A DNA stretch of 34,868 nucleotides from Candidatus Burarchaeum sp. (GTDB taxonomy: Archaea > Micrarchaeota > Micrarchaeia > Burarchaeales > Burarchaeaceae), in contig NZ_JAUSNF010000016.1 of assembly GCF_030646255.1 (NCBI RefSeq), positions 1-34,868 of the forward strand, given 5' to 3'. This document shows positions 1 to 6,941 of this stretch, in pieces (position 1 is the first letter of the stretch; each line of letters begins with the position of its first letter). Under the pieces are notes generated by a model, which saw only the letters and a list, made by a program, of their open reading frames with translations, made no database searches and was not told where the DNA came from. The translations under genes were made by a program, and so were the position numbers.

Positions 1-513
1 CCTGTAGTAAATGGCCCGCGCGCCGAACAGCGAGGCCCAGCACTTTTTTACGGCATCAATAACTTCCCGCGCACCCTTAATGTTCAGGTAGGTTTCCTGC
101 TGTCCTGCAAAGCTGGCCTCGGGCAAATCTTCCGCAGTCGCGCTCGAGCGCACTGCCACATAAATTTCCTGCTGTTCTGTTGGAATCGTGACGCCGCAGA
201 GCATGTTGTAGGCTGAAGTTATGTCCGCCTCCAAATCCTCATTCATCCTGCCAGCCATTATCGCGGCCTTCACTTCCTCGGCAACGCGGTTCAGCTTGGC
301 CGTATCCTGCACGTCGAGGCCTTTCGTAAGCTCCGCTATCTTCTTGTCAATCCCGTTAGCGCGCACGAACTTGAAGTATGCCTCGCTCGTAACGATGAAG
401 CCGGGCGGCACCGGGAATCCGGCAGCGGTCATCTCGCCGAGATTGGCGCCCTTTCCGCCGCACGTGCCCACGTCCGCTCTCCTTATTTCCTTGAACCAGA
501 GTATGTCTGCCAA
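1..513 (-). CDS. ppsA: Phosphoenolpyruvate synthase, N-terminal part (cut by window edge)
   Basis: The first 171 residues of PEP synthase, which makes PEP from pyruvate and ATP and is the entry to gluconeogenesis. What is visible is the start of the ATP-grasp-like nucleotide-binding domain (PPDK_N type): GGKGANLGEM at residues 19-28, FPVPPGF at 33-39, and the conserved block VRSSATAEDLPEASFAGQQ at 121-139, which includes the ATP-binding arginine region. The start is a TTG (513-511) because the only nearby ATG in another frame meets a stop at once. A GGGGTGAAAGG ribosome-binding stretch lies just upstream. The swivelling phosphohistidine and PEP-binding domains lie beyond the window. It fits functionally with the gluconeogenic genes at 2357-5695, though other genes separate them. 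Confidence 0.93.
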   Translation of the reverse strand, partial: MADILWFKEIRRADVGTCGGKGANLGEMTAAGFPVPPGFIVTSEAYFKFVRANGIDKKIAELTKGLDVQDTAKLNRVAEEVKAAIMAGRMNEDLEADITSAYNMLCGVTIPTEQQEIYVAVRSSATAEDLPEASFAGQQETYLNIKGAREVIDAVKKCWASLFGARAIYYR

Positions 514-540
514 CCTTTCACCCCATGTTTATCGCCTGCC

Positions 541-560
541 GTTTTTTAAGCTTTTATATT
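541..560. promoter_or_regulatory. Divergent TATA region between ppsA and the zinc-protein gene
   Basis: On the plus strand CTTTTATATT (551-560) is centred about 26 bases before the ATG at 582, the spacing expected if that transcript starts at its start codon. On the minus strand the same stretch reads AATATAAAAG followed by CTTAAAAAAC, suitably placed for ppsA, which would then have a short leader carrying its ribosome-binding site. The sites are read by eye. Confidence 0.6.
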
Positions 561-581
561 CCGCGTACTCAAACGCCATGC

Positions 582-1199
582 ATGGAGTACGAGGAGGGCA
601 CCCTCAAGTGCTGGCGTTGCGGCATGCTCCTGCCGAGCCACGAGCTGAAGATGATGGAAGGCCAGCTGTACTGCGCCTACTGCTTCCAGGACGTGACGAT
701 GGAGCGCGAGGAGACTGAGGCCACGAGGCGGGCCCATAAGCAGGGCGGCCAAGGCGGGCACGGAGGCGAGGGCGGCTATGCGGGCGACTCGGGCCGCACG
801 TGCGAAGTCTGCGGCAGGACCGTCGAGCACGGCCATTACGCATTCAGCGGCAAGTTCGTGTGTGCGGACTGCTACCCTAAGGAATCTCACGCACTGCACG
901 GCGGCTACTGCAGCAGGTGCGGCCGCGAGTCGAACGAACTTTACATGCTGGCTGGCGGCCAGTTCTGCCCCGACTGCTTTGCCGAGGAGGGAGGCCACGG
1001 CGGGGGAAAGGACTGGGGCACTGCCATAAGGGAGAACGTCGAGCGGCTGTTCGGCATACGCAAGCGCGTTCCGCCCAAGATGCCAAAGGGCGAGATGGAC
1101 CGCAGGTTCCGCGAGGAAGTTCTGAAACGCGAGAAGGAGAGGAAGGAGAAAGAGAAGAAAACTGGTGCGGGAACGGTCGGAGAAGGAAAAAAGAAGTAG
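582..1199 (+). CDS. Protein with three C4 zinc modules and a charged tail
   Basis: A 205-residue protein with three repeats of C-x2-C-x(15-17)-C-x2-C: cysteines 10/13/31/34, 74/77/94/97 and 110/113/129/132. Each cluster looks like a LIM-like or zinc-ribbon knuckle that would bind one zinc by four cysteines. A glycine- and histidine-rich linker (residues 55-70) separates modules 1 and 2. The end (about 180-205) is a Lys/Glu-rich, probably helical tail. The start at 582 was chosen over an in-frame codon at 525 because a TATA box lies about 26 bases before it and there is no ribosome-binding site, which implies a leaderless message. The function is unknown. Such clusters usually mediate protein or nucleic-acid contacts, and that is inference here. 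Confidence 0.8.
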   Translation: MEYEEGTLKCWRCGMLLPSHELKMMEGQLYCAYCFQDVTMEREETEATRRAHKQGGQGGHGGEGGYAGDSGRTCEVCGRTVEHGHYAFSGKFVCADCYPKESHALHGGYCSRCGRESNELYMLAGGQFCPDCFAEEGGHGGGKDWGTAIRENVERLFGIRKRVPPKMPKGEMDRRFREEVLKREKERKEKEKKTGAGTVGEGKKK

Positions 1200-1275
1200 C
1201 GCGGCAGATGCAAGAAGAAAACCTGCGGACAGAAGGAAAAATAGTCATTCCTGCCCCCGTCAGCACGACAAAAAG

Positions 1276-1285
1276 CTATTTATAC
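1276..1285 (+). promoter_or_regulatory. TATA box for the 1307 gene
   Basis: CTATTTATAC is centred about 27 bases before the ATG at 1307, and no Shine-Dalgarno sequence precedes that ATG, so the message is probably leaderless. Confidence 0.6.
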
Positions 1286-1306
1286 TCCTGGCGCGCAAAT
1301 AGGCAC

Positions 1307-1984
1307 ATGAATTGCCTGCGCGCATTCGGCGTTACCATTCTGCTTCTCACAGTTCTATCCTCATTCTCGTTTGCCTATGCCAACCTCAACCCTCTCGCCA
1401 TTCCGGCGAAGCTCGAGGCTTCGGTTTCAGTCGAATCCCCTCAGATTTACGGAACTGCCGCGCTCTTCAAGTGCATTTACACCGGCACAGAAGGCCAGGA
1501 AATTCCGAATGCCGACTGCTTTGTGCTGATAGACGGCAAGCGCAATACCGCATCGCGCGGAACTACTGAACATTCATATGGTGAGATAGTGTCTGCAGGC
1601 CAGCATTCCTGGTACTGTGCCTGCTCTGCAAAGGGCTATGAGGCCAAGGAAAGCTCGCCCACGCTTCATGTGGTCCTGCCTGCGCAGCAGACCGCGGACC
1701 TGCGGGACAGCGCAGTAGATGCGGTGAACAAGGCTGAGGTGCGGCTGGCCGATGCCAAGGATAGGGGCGAGGCGACTGCAGATGCTGAGAAAGTTCTCTC
1801 GCAAGCAAAGGATGCGCTCATGCAGGGCGACTTCAGGCTTGCGAACACACTAGTGGATAATGAGAAGCTGCTGTCCGGCGCGGGCGCGCGGAATACTTTG
1901 GGCGACTTGGGCCTGCTGATTGTGCCCATGCTATTCATCGGCGTGGTCGTAGTCGCGATGCTGTTTATTTTTATAAGGAAGTAA
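1307..1984 (+). CDS. Secreted protein with C-terminal membrane anchor, function unknown
   Basis: A 225-residue protein. Residues 1-25 form a signal peptide: a short basic start, then a hydrophobic core ending in SFAYA. Residues of about 30-125 look like an Ig-like beta domain with three cysteines (IYGTAALFKC, then GQHSWYCAC). Residues of about 130-195 are predicted helical, with many Ala, Lys and Asp, and could form a coiled or bundled stalk. One transmembrane segment (LLIVPMLFIGVVVVAMLFIF) ends in RK, which would leave the main domain outside the cell. The ATG is placed about 27 bases after a TATA box. No family is recognised. The layout is that of an archaeal cell-envelope protein. Confidence 0.8.
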   Translation: MNCLRAFGVTILLLTVLSSFSFAYANLNPLAIPAKLEASVSVESPQIYGTAALFKCIYTGTEGQEIPNADCFVLIDGKRNTASRGTTEHSYGEIVSAGQHSWYCACSAKGYEAKESSPTLHVVLPAQQTADLRDSAVDAVNKAEVRLADAKDRGEATADAEKVLSQAKDALMQGDFRLANTLVDNEKLLSGAGARNTLGDLGLLIVPMLFIGVVVVAMLFIFIRK

Positions 1985-2019
1985 ATTAGCCTGAACTTAA
2001 TAGAACCGGAGCAGCCTTC

Positions 2020-2346
2020 ATGCGAACAAAACAAGAAAAAGGAGCTGCTTGCACGCCATCCGGACTAGTTAAATATCAGAAAGGCGCGATTGTCAGCAAG
2101 GAAATTGCAAAAGCTAACGGAGGAACCGTGACTGTTTTTGCATTCTGGCAAGGCGAAGGGCTGAGCGAGCATACTGCCCCTTTTGACGCTCTTGTACAAA
2201 TATTGGACGGCGAGGCATCCATAACTGTTTCTGGAAAGCGGGAACTGGTTAGAAAAGGCGAGATGCTGCTCATGCCCGCAGGCAAGCCGCATTCGCTGAA
2301 AGCCGAAAAAAGATTCAAGATGCTGCTGACTATGATAAAGAAATGA
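2020..2346 (+). CDS. Small cupin-domain protein
   Basis: 108 residues forming a single cupin barrel. The second half carries the typical pattern of a glycine turn (QILDGEASITVSGK) followed by GEMLLMPAGKPHSL, where the histidine is the usual late metal ligand. The first motif has only one clear histidine (EHTAPFDALVQ), so metal binding is plausible but unproven. Small cupins of this kind are often sugar isomerases, dioxygenases or ligand sensors, and this one cannot be assigned further. A weak TATA-like stretch (ACTTAATAG, about 1995-2003) lies about 20-25 bases before the ATG and there is no Shine-Dalgarno, so it may be leaderless. It ends 10 bases from the end of the convergent pgk. Confidence 0.88.
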   Translation: MRTKQEKGAACTPSGLVKYQKGAIVSKEIAKANGGTVTVFAFWQGEGLSEHTAPFDALVQILDGEASITVSGKRELVRKGEMLLMPAGKPHSLKAEKRFKMLLTMIKK

Positions 2347-2356
2347 TATTTTTTAT

Positions 2357-3565
2357 TTACTTCTTCCCCGCATATTCCTCAAGCATTTTCACTCCTGGTA
2401 GTTCCTCACCTGAAAGGAACTCAATGAGCGCCTTGCCCGACAAGCTCACATAGCCCATGCCGCTCGTGTCTATTTCAAAGCGCGCGAGCGCGGCGAGCGT
2501 GTGGCCTCCGCCCAGAAGCGAAAAACCGTGCGCATGCTCTATTGCGCGCAGTATGTACTTTGTGCCGTCTGCAAAAGCCTCGCTCTCATAGACACCCGCA
2601 GGCCCATTCATCATCACAGTGCCCGCCCCGCCAATTTCCTTCACATATGCTTTCGAAGTCTCGAGCCCAATGTCCTTTACCTGCCCCTTTGCCGGCAGCT
2701 TGGCAACCGCAAGCTCAACCCGCTTCCCATTTTCGTCAACAGCCACATCGGAAGGATACATTATGCGCCCCCCGTATTTTGCAAGCAATTCCTTTGCCTT
2801 GGGCGCATCCTTCAGCACATCCTTTTTCTCGAGGAATTTTTCCGTTTCTGCGCCCAGCTTCCTTCCGCTCGCCATGAGGAACAGGTTGCCTAGTACGCCG
2901 CACGTCAGCGCCTTGTCGAGCCTTCCTTCCTTGAGCCAGCGCTCGAGCACAGGCAAAGAGTCCTCGGGCTTCGCGCCCCCAAGCACAAACACAACCGGCT
3001 TTTTCGGGTTCTCAAACTTCGTGAGCGCCTTCAGCTCGCGCTCCATCACCCTGCCCGCGAGCACTGGCAGCTTGCCCGCAAATCCGACCACCGAAGCCTG
3101 CGCGCGGTGCGCCATGGAAAATGCATCAAGTATGAATACGTCTGCAAGAGGCGCAAGCGCCTTCACTATCTCAGCATCCGCAGGATTGCCCTTTGTCTCG
3201 TCCGCCAAAAATCGCACGTTATCTAACAAAATCACATCGCCCGGCCTCATTTCCTTTATTGCTTCCTGCGCCTTCGCGCCTGCCACATCGGGCACGAATT
3301 TTACGTGCATAGCTATTTTCTCCGATAGAATTTCGGCGTGCTGCTCAAGGGGCAGGAAATCATACTCGCCTTTCCTTCCCTGGTGCGCGAGCAGCACAGT
3401 CTTCGCATTCTTCCTGGCCAGCTCAACAACTGTCTGCGCGTGAGCGTCCATGCGGCCGCCCGGCGTGACCTTCTTCGTCTTCTCATCCACCTCTGAATTC
3501 AGGTCAACGCGCACGAGCGCAACCTTGCCATCGAACTCAAAGTCATCCATTGTTTTGAATTTCAT
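2357..3565 (-). CDS. pgk: Phosphoglycerate kinase
   Basis: 402 residues, the usual length. It interconverts 3-phosphoglycerate plus ATP and 1,3-bisphosphoglycerate plus ADP in the cytoplasm. Family marks are LVRVDLNSE near residue 17, GGRMDAHAQT near 37, LAHQGR for substrate binding, the DAFSMAHRAQAS segment, LGGAKPEDSL, and LLGGGHTLAAL near the end for the nucleotide phosphates. The start at 3565 was chosen because the preceding GGTGGGG is well placed for the ribosome and the next 15 codons upstream do not resemble the family. It is the last gene of a minus-strand cluster with fructose-bisphosphatase and aldolase, which suggests a gluconeogenic transcription unit. Confidence 0.96.
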   Translation of the reverse strand: MKFKTMDDFEFDGKVALVRVDLNSEVDEKTKKVTPGGRMDAHAQTVVELARKNAKTVLLAHQGRKGEYDFLPLEQHAEILSEKIAMHVKFVPDVAGAKAQEAIKEMRPGDVILLDNVRFLADETKGNPADAEIVKALAPLADVFILDAFSMAHRAQASVVGFAGKLPVLAGRVMERELKALTKFENPKKPVVFVLGGAKPEDSLPVLERWLKEGRLDKALTCGVLGNLFLMASGRKLGAETEKFLEKKDVLKDAPKAKELLAKYGGRIMYPSDVAVDENGKRVELAVAKLPAKGQVKDIGLETSKAYVKEIGGAGTVMMNGPAGVYESEAFADGTKYILRAIEHAHGFSLLGGGHTLAALARFEIDTSGMGYVSLSGKALIEFLSGEELPGVKMLEEYAGKK

Positions 3566-3610
3566 TTCCCCACCATCGTTTCCCTCTTCGCTTCCGTGCC
3601 TTCCATTCAA

Positions 3611-3898
3611 CTACTTGCCGCACGCCTTTCTCAGCGTCGCAAGATACACGACGGACATTATGAACCTCAGCTCATGCTTCATCCCCATGAGTTCATAGAC
3701 AACCATCTTCACCTGCACCTTGCCCAGCGCAAGCTCGCGCTCGGGCGTAATGCTCTCCACATAGTCTATAGGCACCATGTAGGTCTGGTCATCGACAGCG
3801 GCGCGCAGCCCCCCTTCGTACAGGTCAATCGCGCCAATCGGCGTGCCCGTCGCATCGCTGTAGAGCGGCATGTGCTCGAGCAGTTTTCCAAGTTCCAT
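3611..3898 (-). CDS. Unknown 95-residue protein between aldolase and pgk
   Basis: A small protein preceded by a good GGGTGAAAAA ribosome-binding sequence. The first part (LYSDATGTPIGAIDLYEGG, then YMVPIDYVESI) reads like a small beta-barrel and is vaguely like a PRC-barrel, with a turn after a conserved-looking glycine. The second half is helical and ends in several basic residues. No catalytic motif is visible. Its place inside a gluconeogenesis cluster, 18 bases after the aldolase gene, suggests a regulatory or accessory role in that pathway. That is inference from position only, and the PRC-barrel suggestion is weak. Confidence 0.7.
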   Translation of the reverse strand: MELGKLLEHMPLYSDATGTPIGAIDLYEGGLRAAVDDQTYMVPIDYVESITPERELALGKVQVKMVVYELMGMKHELRFIMSVVYLATLRKACGK

Positions 3899-3916
3899 TT
3901 TTTCACCCGCCCAAAC

Positions 3917-4681
3917 TCAGTCCTTGAATATGACCTTGTGCAGCGCCGCGCTTATTTTGAGCGGGTCCTTGTTCTGCCACACGTTGCGGCCCACTGCAAA
4001 GCCAGCCCCTCCGGCCCGCATGACCTCGCGCGCCTTTGCGAGGAACTCGGCATCGGTGAGCTTGCCGCCTCCGCTCGAGATTACCAATGTTTTCTGCGCA
4101 GCCCGCACAACATGCTTGAAGCTGTCCACGCTGCCAGTATAATTGACCTTCGTCACATCCGCGCCGAGCTCGAGCGCCACGCGCGCGGCATAAGCTATCA
4201 TCTCGGGCTTCTTCTCATCAGGCACGTGCTTGCCTCGCGGATATGCCCACACTATTGTCGGAATTCCGTAGTCCATGGCCTCGCTCTGTATGTGCGCGAA
4301 CTCGCGGAACATCTGGGACTCAAGCGGAGAGCCCACGTAAATCGTGTAGCCAATCGCATCCGCGCCCAGCTTCACCGCATCCTTCACCGTGCCGAGCGGC
4401 GCGCTGTACACGTCGTCCTTTGGCACAATCTCAGTCCTGCCGTTCAGCTTGAGCACAAGCGGGGTCTTCCACCTGTTGGCATAATCGTACTTGTACGCAA
4501 TTCCCTTCTGCACAACCATGCCCGTGAAGCCGCCCCTGTCCGCAATCTTGAAAACATACTCCGGGTCAATATTCTTGTCGTTAAAGTCGCGCGGCCCGTG
4601 CTCCATTCCCTGGTCCATCGCGCACAGCATTATCTTGCCCTTCTTGCAAATCTTTCCAAATTTCTTCTCGAACTCGCCCAT
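3917..4681 (-). CDS. fba: Archaeal class I fructose-bisphosphate aldolase (DhnA/FbaB type)
   Basis: 254 residues. The reaction joins glyceraldehyde 3-phosphate and dihydroxyacetone phosphate into fructose 1,6-bisphosphate (reversible). The family is recognised from AMDQGMEHGP near residue 21, MVVQKGIAYKY at about 56, the Schiff-base lysine in VTKVNYTG (Lys178), the phosphate-binding turn ISSGGGK at about 201, and GFAVGRNVWQ near the end. It is the DhnA-like archaeal form. The start at 4681 has a GGGGTGAAAA ribosome-binding stretch; an in-frame ATG 18 bases earlier lies just beyond the fructose-bisphosphatase stop and is less likely. It sits directly after the phosphatase that would consume its product in gluconeogenesis. 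Confidence 0.95.
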   Translation of the reverse strand: MGEFEKKFGKICKKGKIMLCAMDQGMEHGPRDFNDKNIDPEYVFKIADRGGFTGMVVQKGIAYKYDYANRWKTPLVLKLNGRTEIVPKDDVYSAPLGTVKDAVKLGADAIGYTIYVGSPLESQMFREFAHIQSEAMDYGIPTIVWAYPRGKHVPDEKKPEMIAYAARVALELGADVTKVNYTGSVDSFKHVVRAAQKTLVISSGGGKLTDAEFLAKAREVMRAGGAGFAVGRNVWQNKDPLKISAALHKVIFKD

Positions 4682-4705
4682 GTTTTTCACCCCTCGCAAC
4701 GCAAC

Positions 4706-5695
4706 TTACTTCCTCTTCACATGGAACTTATGAATCGCATGGATGAACCTTACAGTGCCGCTCCTCGACCTCATCACCATCGAGTGCGTCTCGCAGCCAG
4801 TGCTCGTGAAGTGCACGCCCTTCAGCAGCGTTCCATCTGTCACGCCGGTTGCCACAAACAAAACAGTGTCGCCCTTGGCCATGTCATCCATGGTGAGCTT
4901 CCTGTCAAGGTCGCCCGAGCCCACGCCCATGTCCTTTGCCCTTTCCTTCTCCTTCTCATTCCTCCACTTGAGCCTGCCCTGAATCTCGCCGCCCAGGCAC
5001 TTGAGCGCGGCTGCCGAAATCACGCCCTCGGGCGCGCCTCCGATGCCCATCAGCATATCAATTCCGCGGCTCTCGAGAGAAGGCACAATGGCGCCCGAAA
5101 CATCGCCATCGCCTATGAGCATTATGCGCGCGCCGGTCTTGCGCACCTGTTCAATGAGCTCCTTGTGCCTGTCTCTTTCCAGAATCACGACAGTCATATC
5201 ATCAATGGCCTTGCCCAGCTTGTCCGCAACCGCGTGCACATTGTCCTTCACGCTTGCATCCAGGTCAATCGCGCCAACAGCCCGAGGGCCAACGGCAATC
5301 TTGTCCATGTAAGTATCTGGCGCGTGCAGCAGCCTGCCCGCAGGCGCAGCTGCAAGAACTGAAATAGCGTTAGGCTGACCTTTCGAAGTTATGGTGGTGC
5401 CTTCAAGCGGGTCGACCGCAATGTCGAACTTCGGCAATCCGGCCGCGCCACCTTCTCCCCCTGCCTTTGCGCCCCGCCCAACCTTCTCCCCTATATATAA
5501 CATAGGGGCCTCGTCCCGCTCGCCCTCGCCAATCACTATCCTTCCCTCAAAGTCGAGCGAGTTCATGCGCGCGCGCATCTCCTCGACGGCAGCTCGGTCG
5601 GCAGAGTCCGAATCCCCGCGGCCCATCCACTTCGAGCTCGAAATGGCCGCAGCCTCGGTCACGCGCACGAATTCCAGAGCAAGGTTCCTGTCCAT
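4706..5695 (-). CDS. glpX: Fructose-1,6-bisphosphatase, class II (GlpX type)
   Basis: 329 residues. It hydrolyses fructose 1,6-bisphosphate to fructose 6-phosphate, an irreversible step of gluconeogenesis. The start of the protein matches GlpX (MDRNLALEFVRVTEAAA), followed by KWMGRGDSDSAD, IVIGEGERDEAPML at 54-67 and the metal-binding DPLEGT at 95-100. The start at 5695 is supported by GGAAGGTGG 7-8 bases upstream; a codon at 5749 would add 18 residues that do not resemble the family. It is the first gene of the minus-strand cluster and shares an AT-rich divergent promoter region with the membrane protein at 5765. GlpX is mainly known from bacteria and some archaea, where archaea more often use other phosphatase types. 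Confidence 0.95.
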   Translation of the reverse strand: MDRNLALEFVRVTEAAAISSSKWMGRGDSDSADRAAVEEMRARMNSLDFEGRIVIGEGERDEAPMLYIGEKVGRGAKAGGEGGAAGLPKFDIAVDPLEGTTITSKGQPNAISVLAAAPAGRLLHAPDTYMDKIAVGPRAVGAIDLDASVKDNVHAVADKLGKAIDDMTVVILERDRHKELIEQVRKTGARIMLIGDGDVSGAIVPSLESRGIDMLMGIGGAPEGVISAAALKCLGGEIQGRLKWRNEKEKERAKDMGVGSGDLDRKLTMDDMAKGDTVLFVATGVTDGTLLKGVHFTSTGCETHSMVMRSRSGTVRFIHAIHKFHVKRK

Positions 5696-5727
5696 CAAAA
5701 GCCACCTTCCATACGTCTGCATATCTC

Positions 5728-5746
5728 GGCATATATTTTTAAAGCT
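5728..5746. promoter_or_regulatory. Divergent promoter, glpX and the 5765 membrane gene
   Basis: An AT-rich stretch (ATATATTTTTAAAG on the plus strand) can serve as TATA box in both directions. It lies about 28 bases before the ATG at 5765, which would give a leaderless message, and about 40 bases before the glpX start, leaving room for its ribosome-binding site. Confidence 0.6.
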
Positions 5747-5764
5747 CAAATGAGCAGTGTATGC

Positions 5765-6781
5765 ATGGACTTCGACGCAATAGTTTCCACGACTGAAGTT
5801 TTCCTGAAGAAGTACTTTGTCGACACGCTGAAGTTCAGCTATGTGTGGGCCTTCAGCAAGGACTCTCAGAAGATTTTCCTCAAGGTCGCGCTGGCCTACT
5901 TCATCGGCTTCCTGCTTCTCATGGGCGGCATAGCTCTCCCGGTTTTCGGCACTGCGCTGCTCGCATCCTCGCTGCCCTCGGGCGCCGTGCTTGCGCTCAT
6001 CCTCGGCATCGTACTTGCAGTCCTTGGCATCGGCATTCTCGGCTACTACGGCGTACTGCCGATTTTCAACGCGCTGAACGTGCGGGGCTATCCGCAGATG
6101 GACTGGACAATCCCGTCGTTCATAAACTTCGTCCTGCTGAAAATCCTTTCCAGCATCTATGCAATGCTGAGCGTTCTCAACAGGCGCCTCTGGCCCCTTG
6201 CGGCTGCCGAAGTGCTGATGCTAATCGCATTCCTCTATGCAGTATTTGTAATGCGCCCTGGCGCCGCCGCCATGCTCGGTCTAGTATTCCTATTCTTCTT
6301 CCTCAGCATCCCCTACCTCCTGCTCGTGGTCTATAATAATACGAGGCAGCTGGCCGCAGCCCCGATTTTCCTGCAGGGCGGCAAAGGCAAGCGCCAGGCG
6401 CTCGAAGAATCGTGGAACCTTACGCGCGGCAAGGCCCTGCCAGTTTTTATAACAGACTATGGGATAAATTTCATATGGAACACGCTTGTGCAGGTGCTCA
6501 TGCAGATGCTTCAGTTTTTCCTGATGCCTCTTATATGGGTGGGCATGCTTCTGGGCTTCCTCGCCCCTGTGGTCTTATATGCCTTCATAATAATTCTTCT
6601 CATAGTTGGCAGCCTGCTGATGGCCGCTTTCTCAGCCGCCTTTAACTTTATAATGGCCTTTGTGCTGGTGGGCGTTTATGACGGGCTCGTGAAGTATGAG
6701 AAGGAAAAGGCCGGGTCGGCTCTGCCTGGCGTGGCGCGAAAATCCACGGACCTTAAGACTCTGCGGCCGAAGCGCAGGTAG
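5765..6781 (+). CDS. Polytopic membrane protein, function unknown
   Basis: 338 residues with about six to eight hydrophobic segments. After an amphipathic start (about 1-40), membrane stretches are seen near residues 45-70, 75-105, 135-165, 170-200 and two or three more at 235-300. A basic, hydrophilic tail ends in RPKRR. The segment between the middle membrane spans (about 210-228: GGKGKRQALEESWNLTRGK) resembles the helix found in archaeal DUF4013- and glycerophosphodiesterase-membrane-domain-like proteins, but I cannot assign a family firmly. The ATG at 5765 is preferred to one at 5750 because of its distance from the TATA box. It diverges from glpX. Confidence 0.8.
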   Translation: MDFDAIVSTTEVFLKKYFVDTLKFSYVWAFSKDSQKIFLKVALAYFIGFLLLMGGIALPVFGTALLASSLPSGAVLALILGIVLAVLGIGILGYYGVLPIFNALNVRGYPQMDWTIPSFINFVLLKILSSIYAMLSVLNRRLWPLAAAEVLMLIAFLYAVFVMRPGAAAMLGLVFLFFFLSIPYLLLVVYNNTRQLAAAPIFLQGGKGKRQALEESWNLTRGKALPVFITDYGINFIWNTLVQVLMQMLQFFLMPLIWVGMLLGFLAPVVLYAFIIILLIVGSLLMAAFSAAFNFIMAFVLVGVYDGLVKYEKEKAGSALPGVARKSTDLKTLRPKRR

Positions 6782-6808
6782 CTGCCAACTGGCGCAAGCA
6801 CAACAAGC

Positions 6809-6817
6809 TATTTAAAT
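6809..6817 (+). promoter_or_regulatory. TATA box of the large ribosomal operon
   Basis: TATTTAAAT lies well ahead of uL3, so transcription would begin near 6837-6840 and leave a leader of about 100 bases. No closer TATA box precedes uL3. Confidence 0.6.
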
Positions 6818-6839
6818 CCCTTCCCCCCTAATAGAGCCA

Positions 6840-6932
6840 CTTCTTCGTCGAAAGACTTGGACGAATTCTGAAGTACGGCAGACAGGTTGAATCTGAAGAC
6901 ACTCTTCGCCTTGCAGGCGGAAAAATCTTCGG
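6840..6932 (+). promoter_or_regulatory. Structured leader ahead of uL3
   Basis: Two stem-loops can be drawn in the untranslated leader. One pairs TTCGTC (6844-6849) with GACGAA (6860-6865), extendable by CTTC/GAAG across a small bulge. The other has an outer GAAGA/TCTTC (6895-6899 with 6926-6930) around CGCC/GGCG (6907-6910 with 6916-6919). No ribosome-binding sequence precedes the uL3 ATG. Such a leader could be a binding site for one of the operon's ribosomal proteins, but this is inference. Confidence 0.4.
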
Positions 6933-6941
6933 GTTGTTTAA

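Noticed and set aside
917-1306. Upstream extension of the secreted protein to codon 917.
   Set aside because: It would overlap the zinc-protein gene in another frame and bury the signal peptide, and the TATA box at 1276-1285 points to the ATG at 1307.
3596-5362. A 588-codon plus-strand open frame.
   Set aside because: It is the antisense of fba and glpX in a GC-rich genome; its His/Arg/Leu-rich sequence is typical of an antisense frame and the sense genes are certain.
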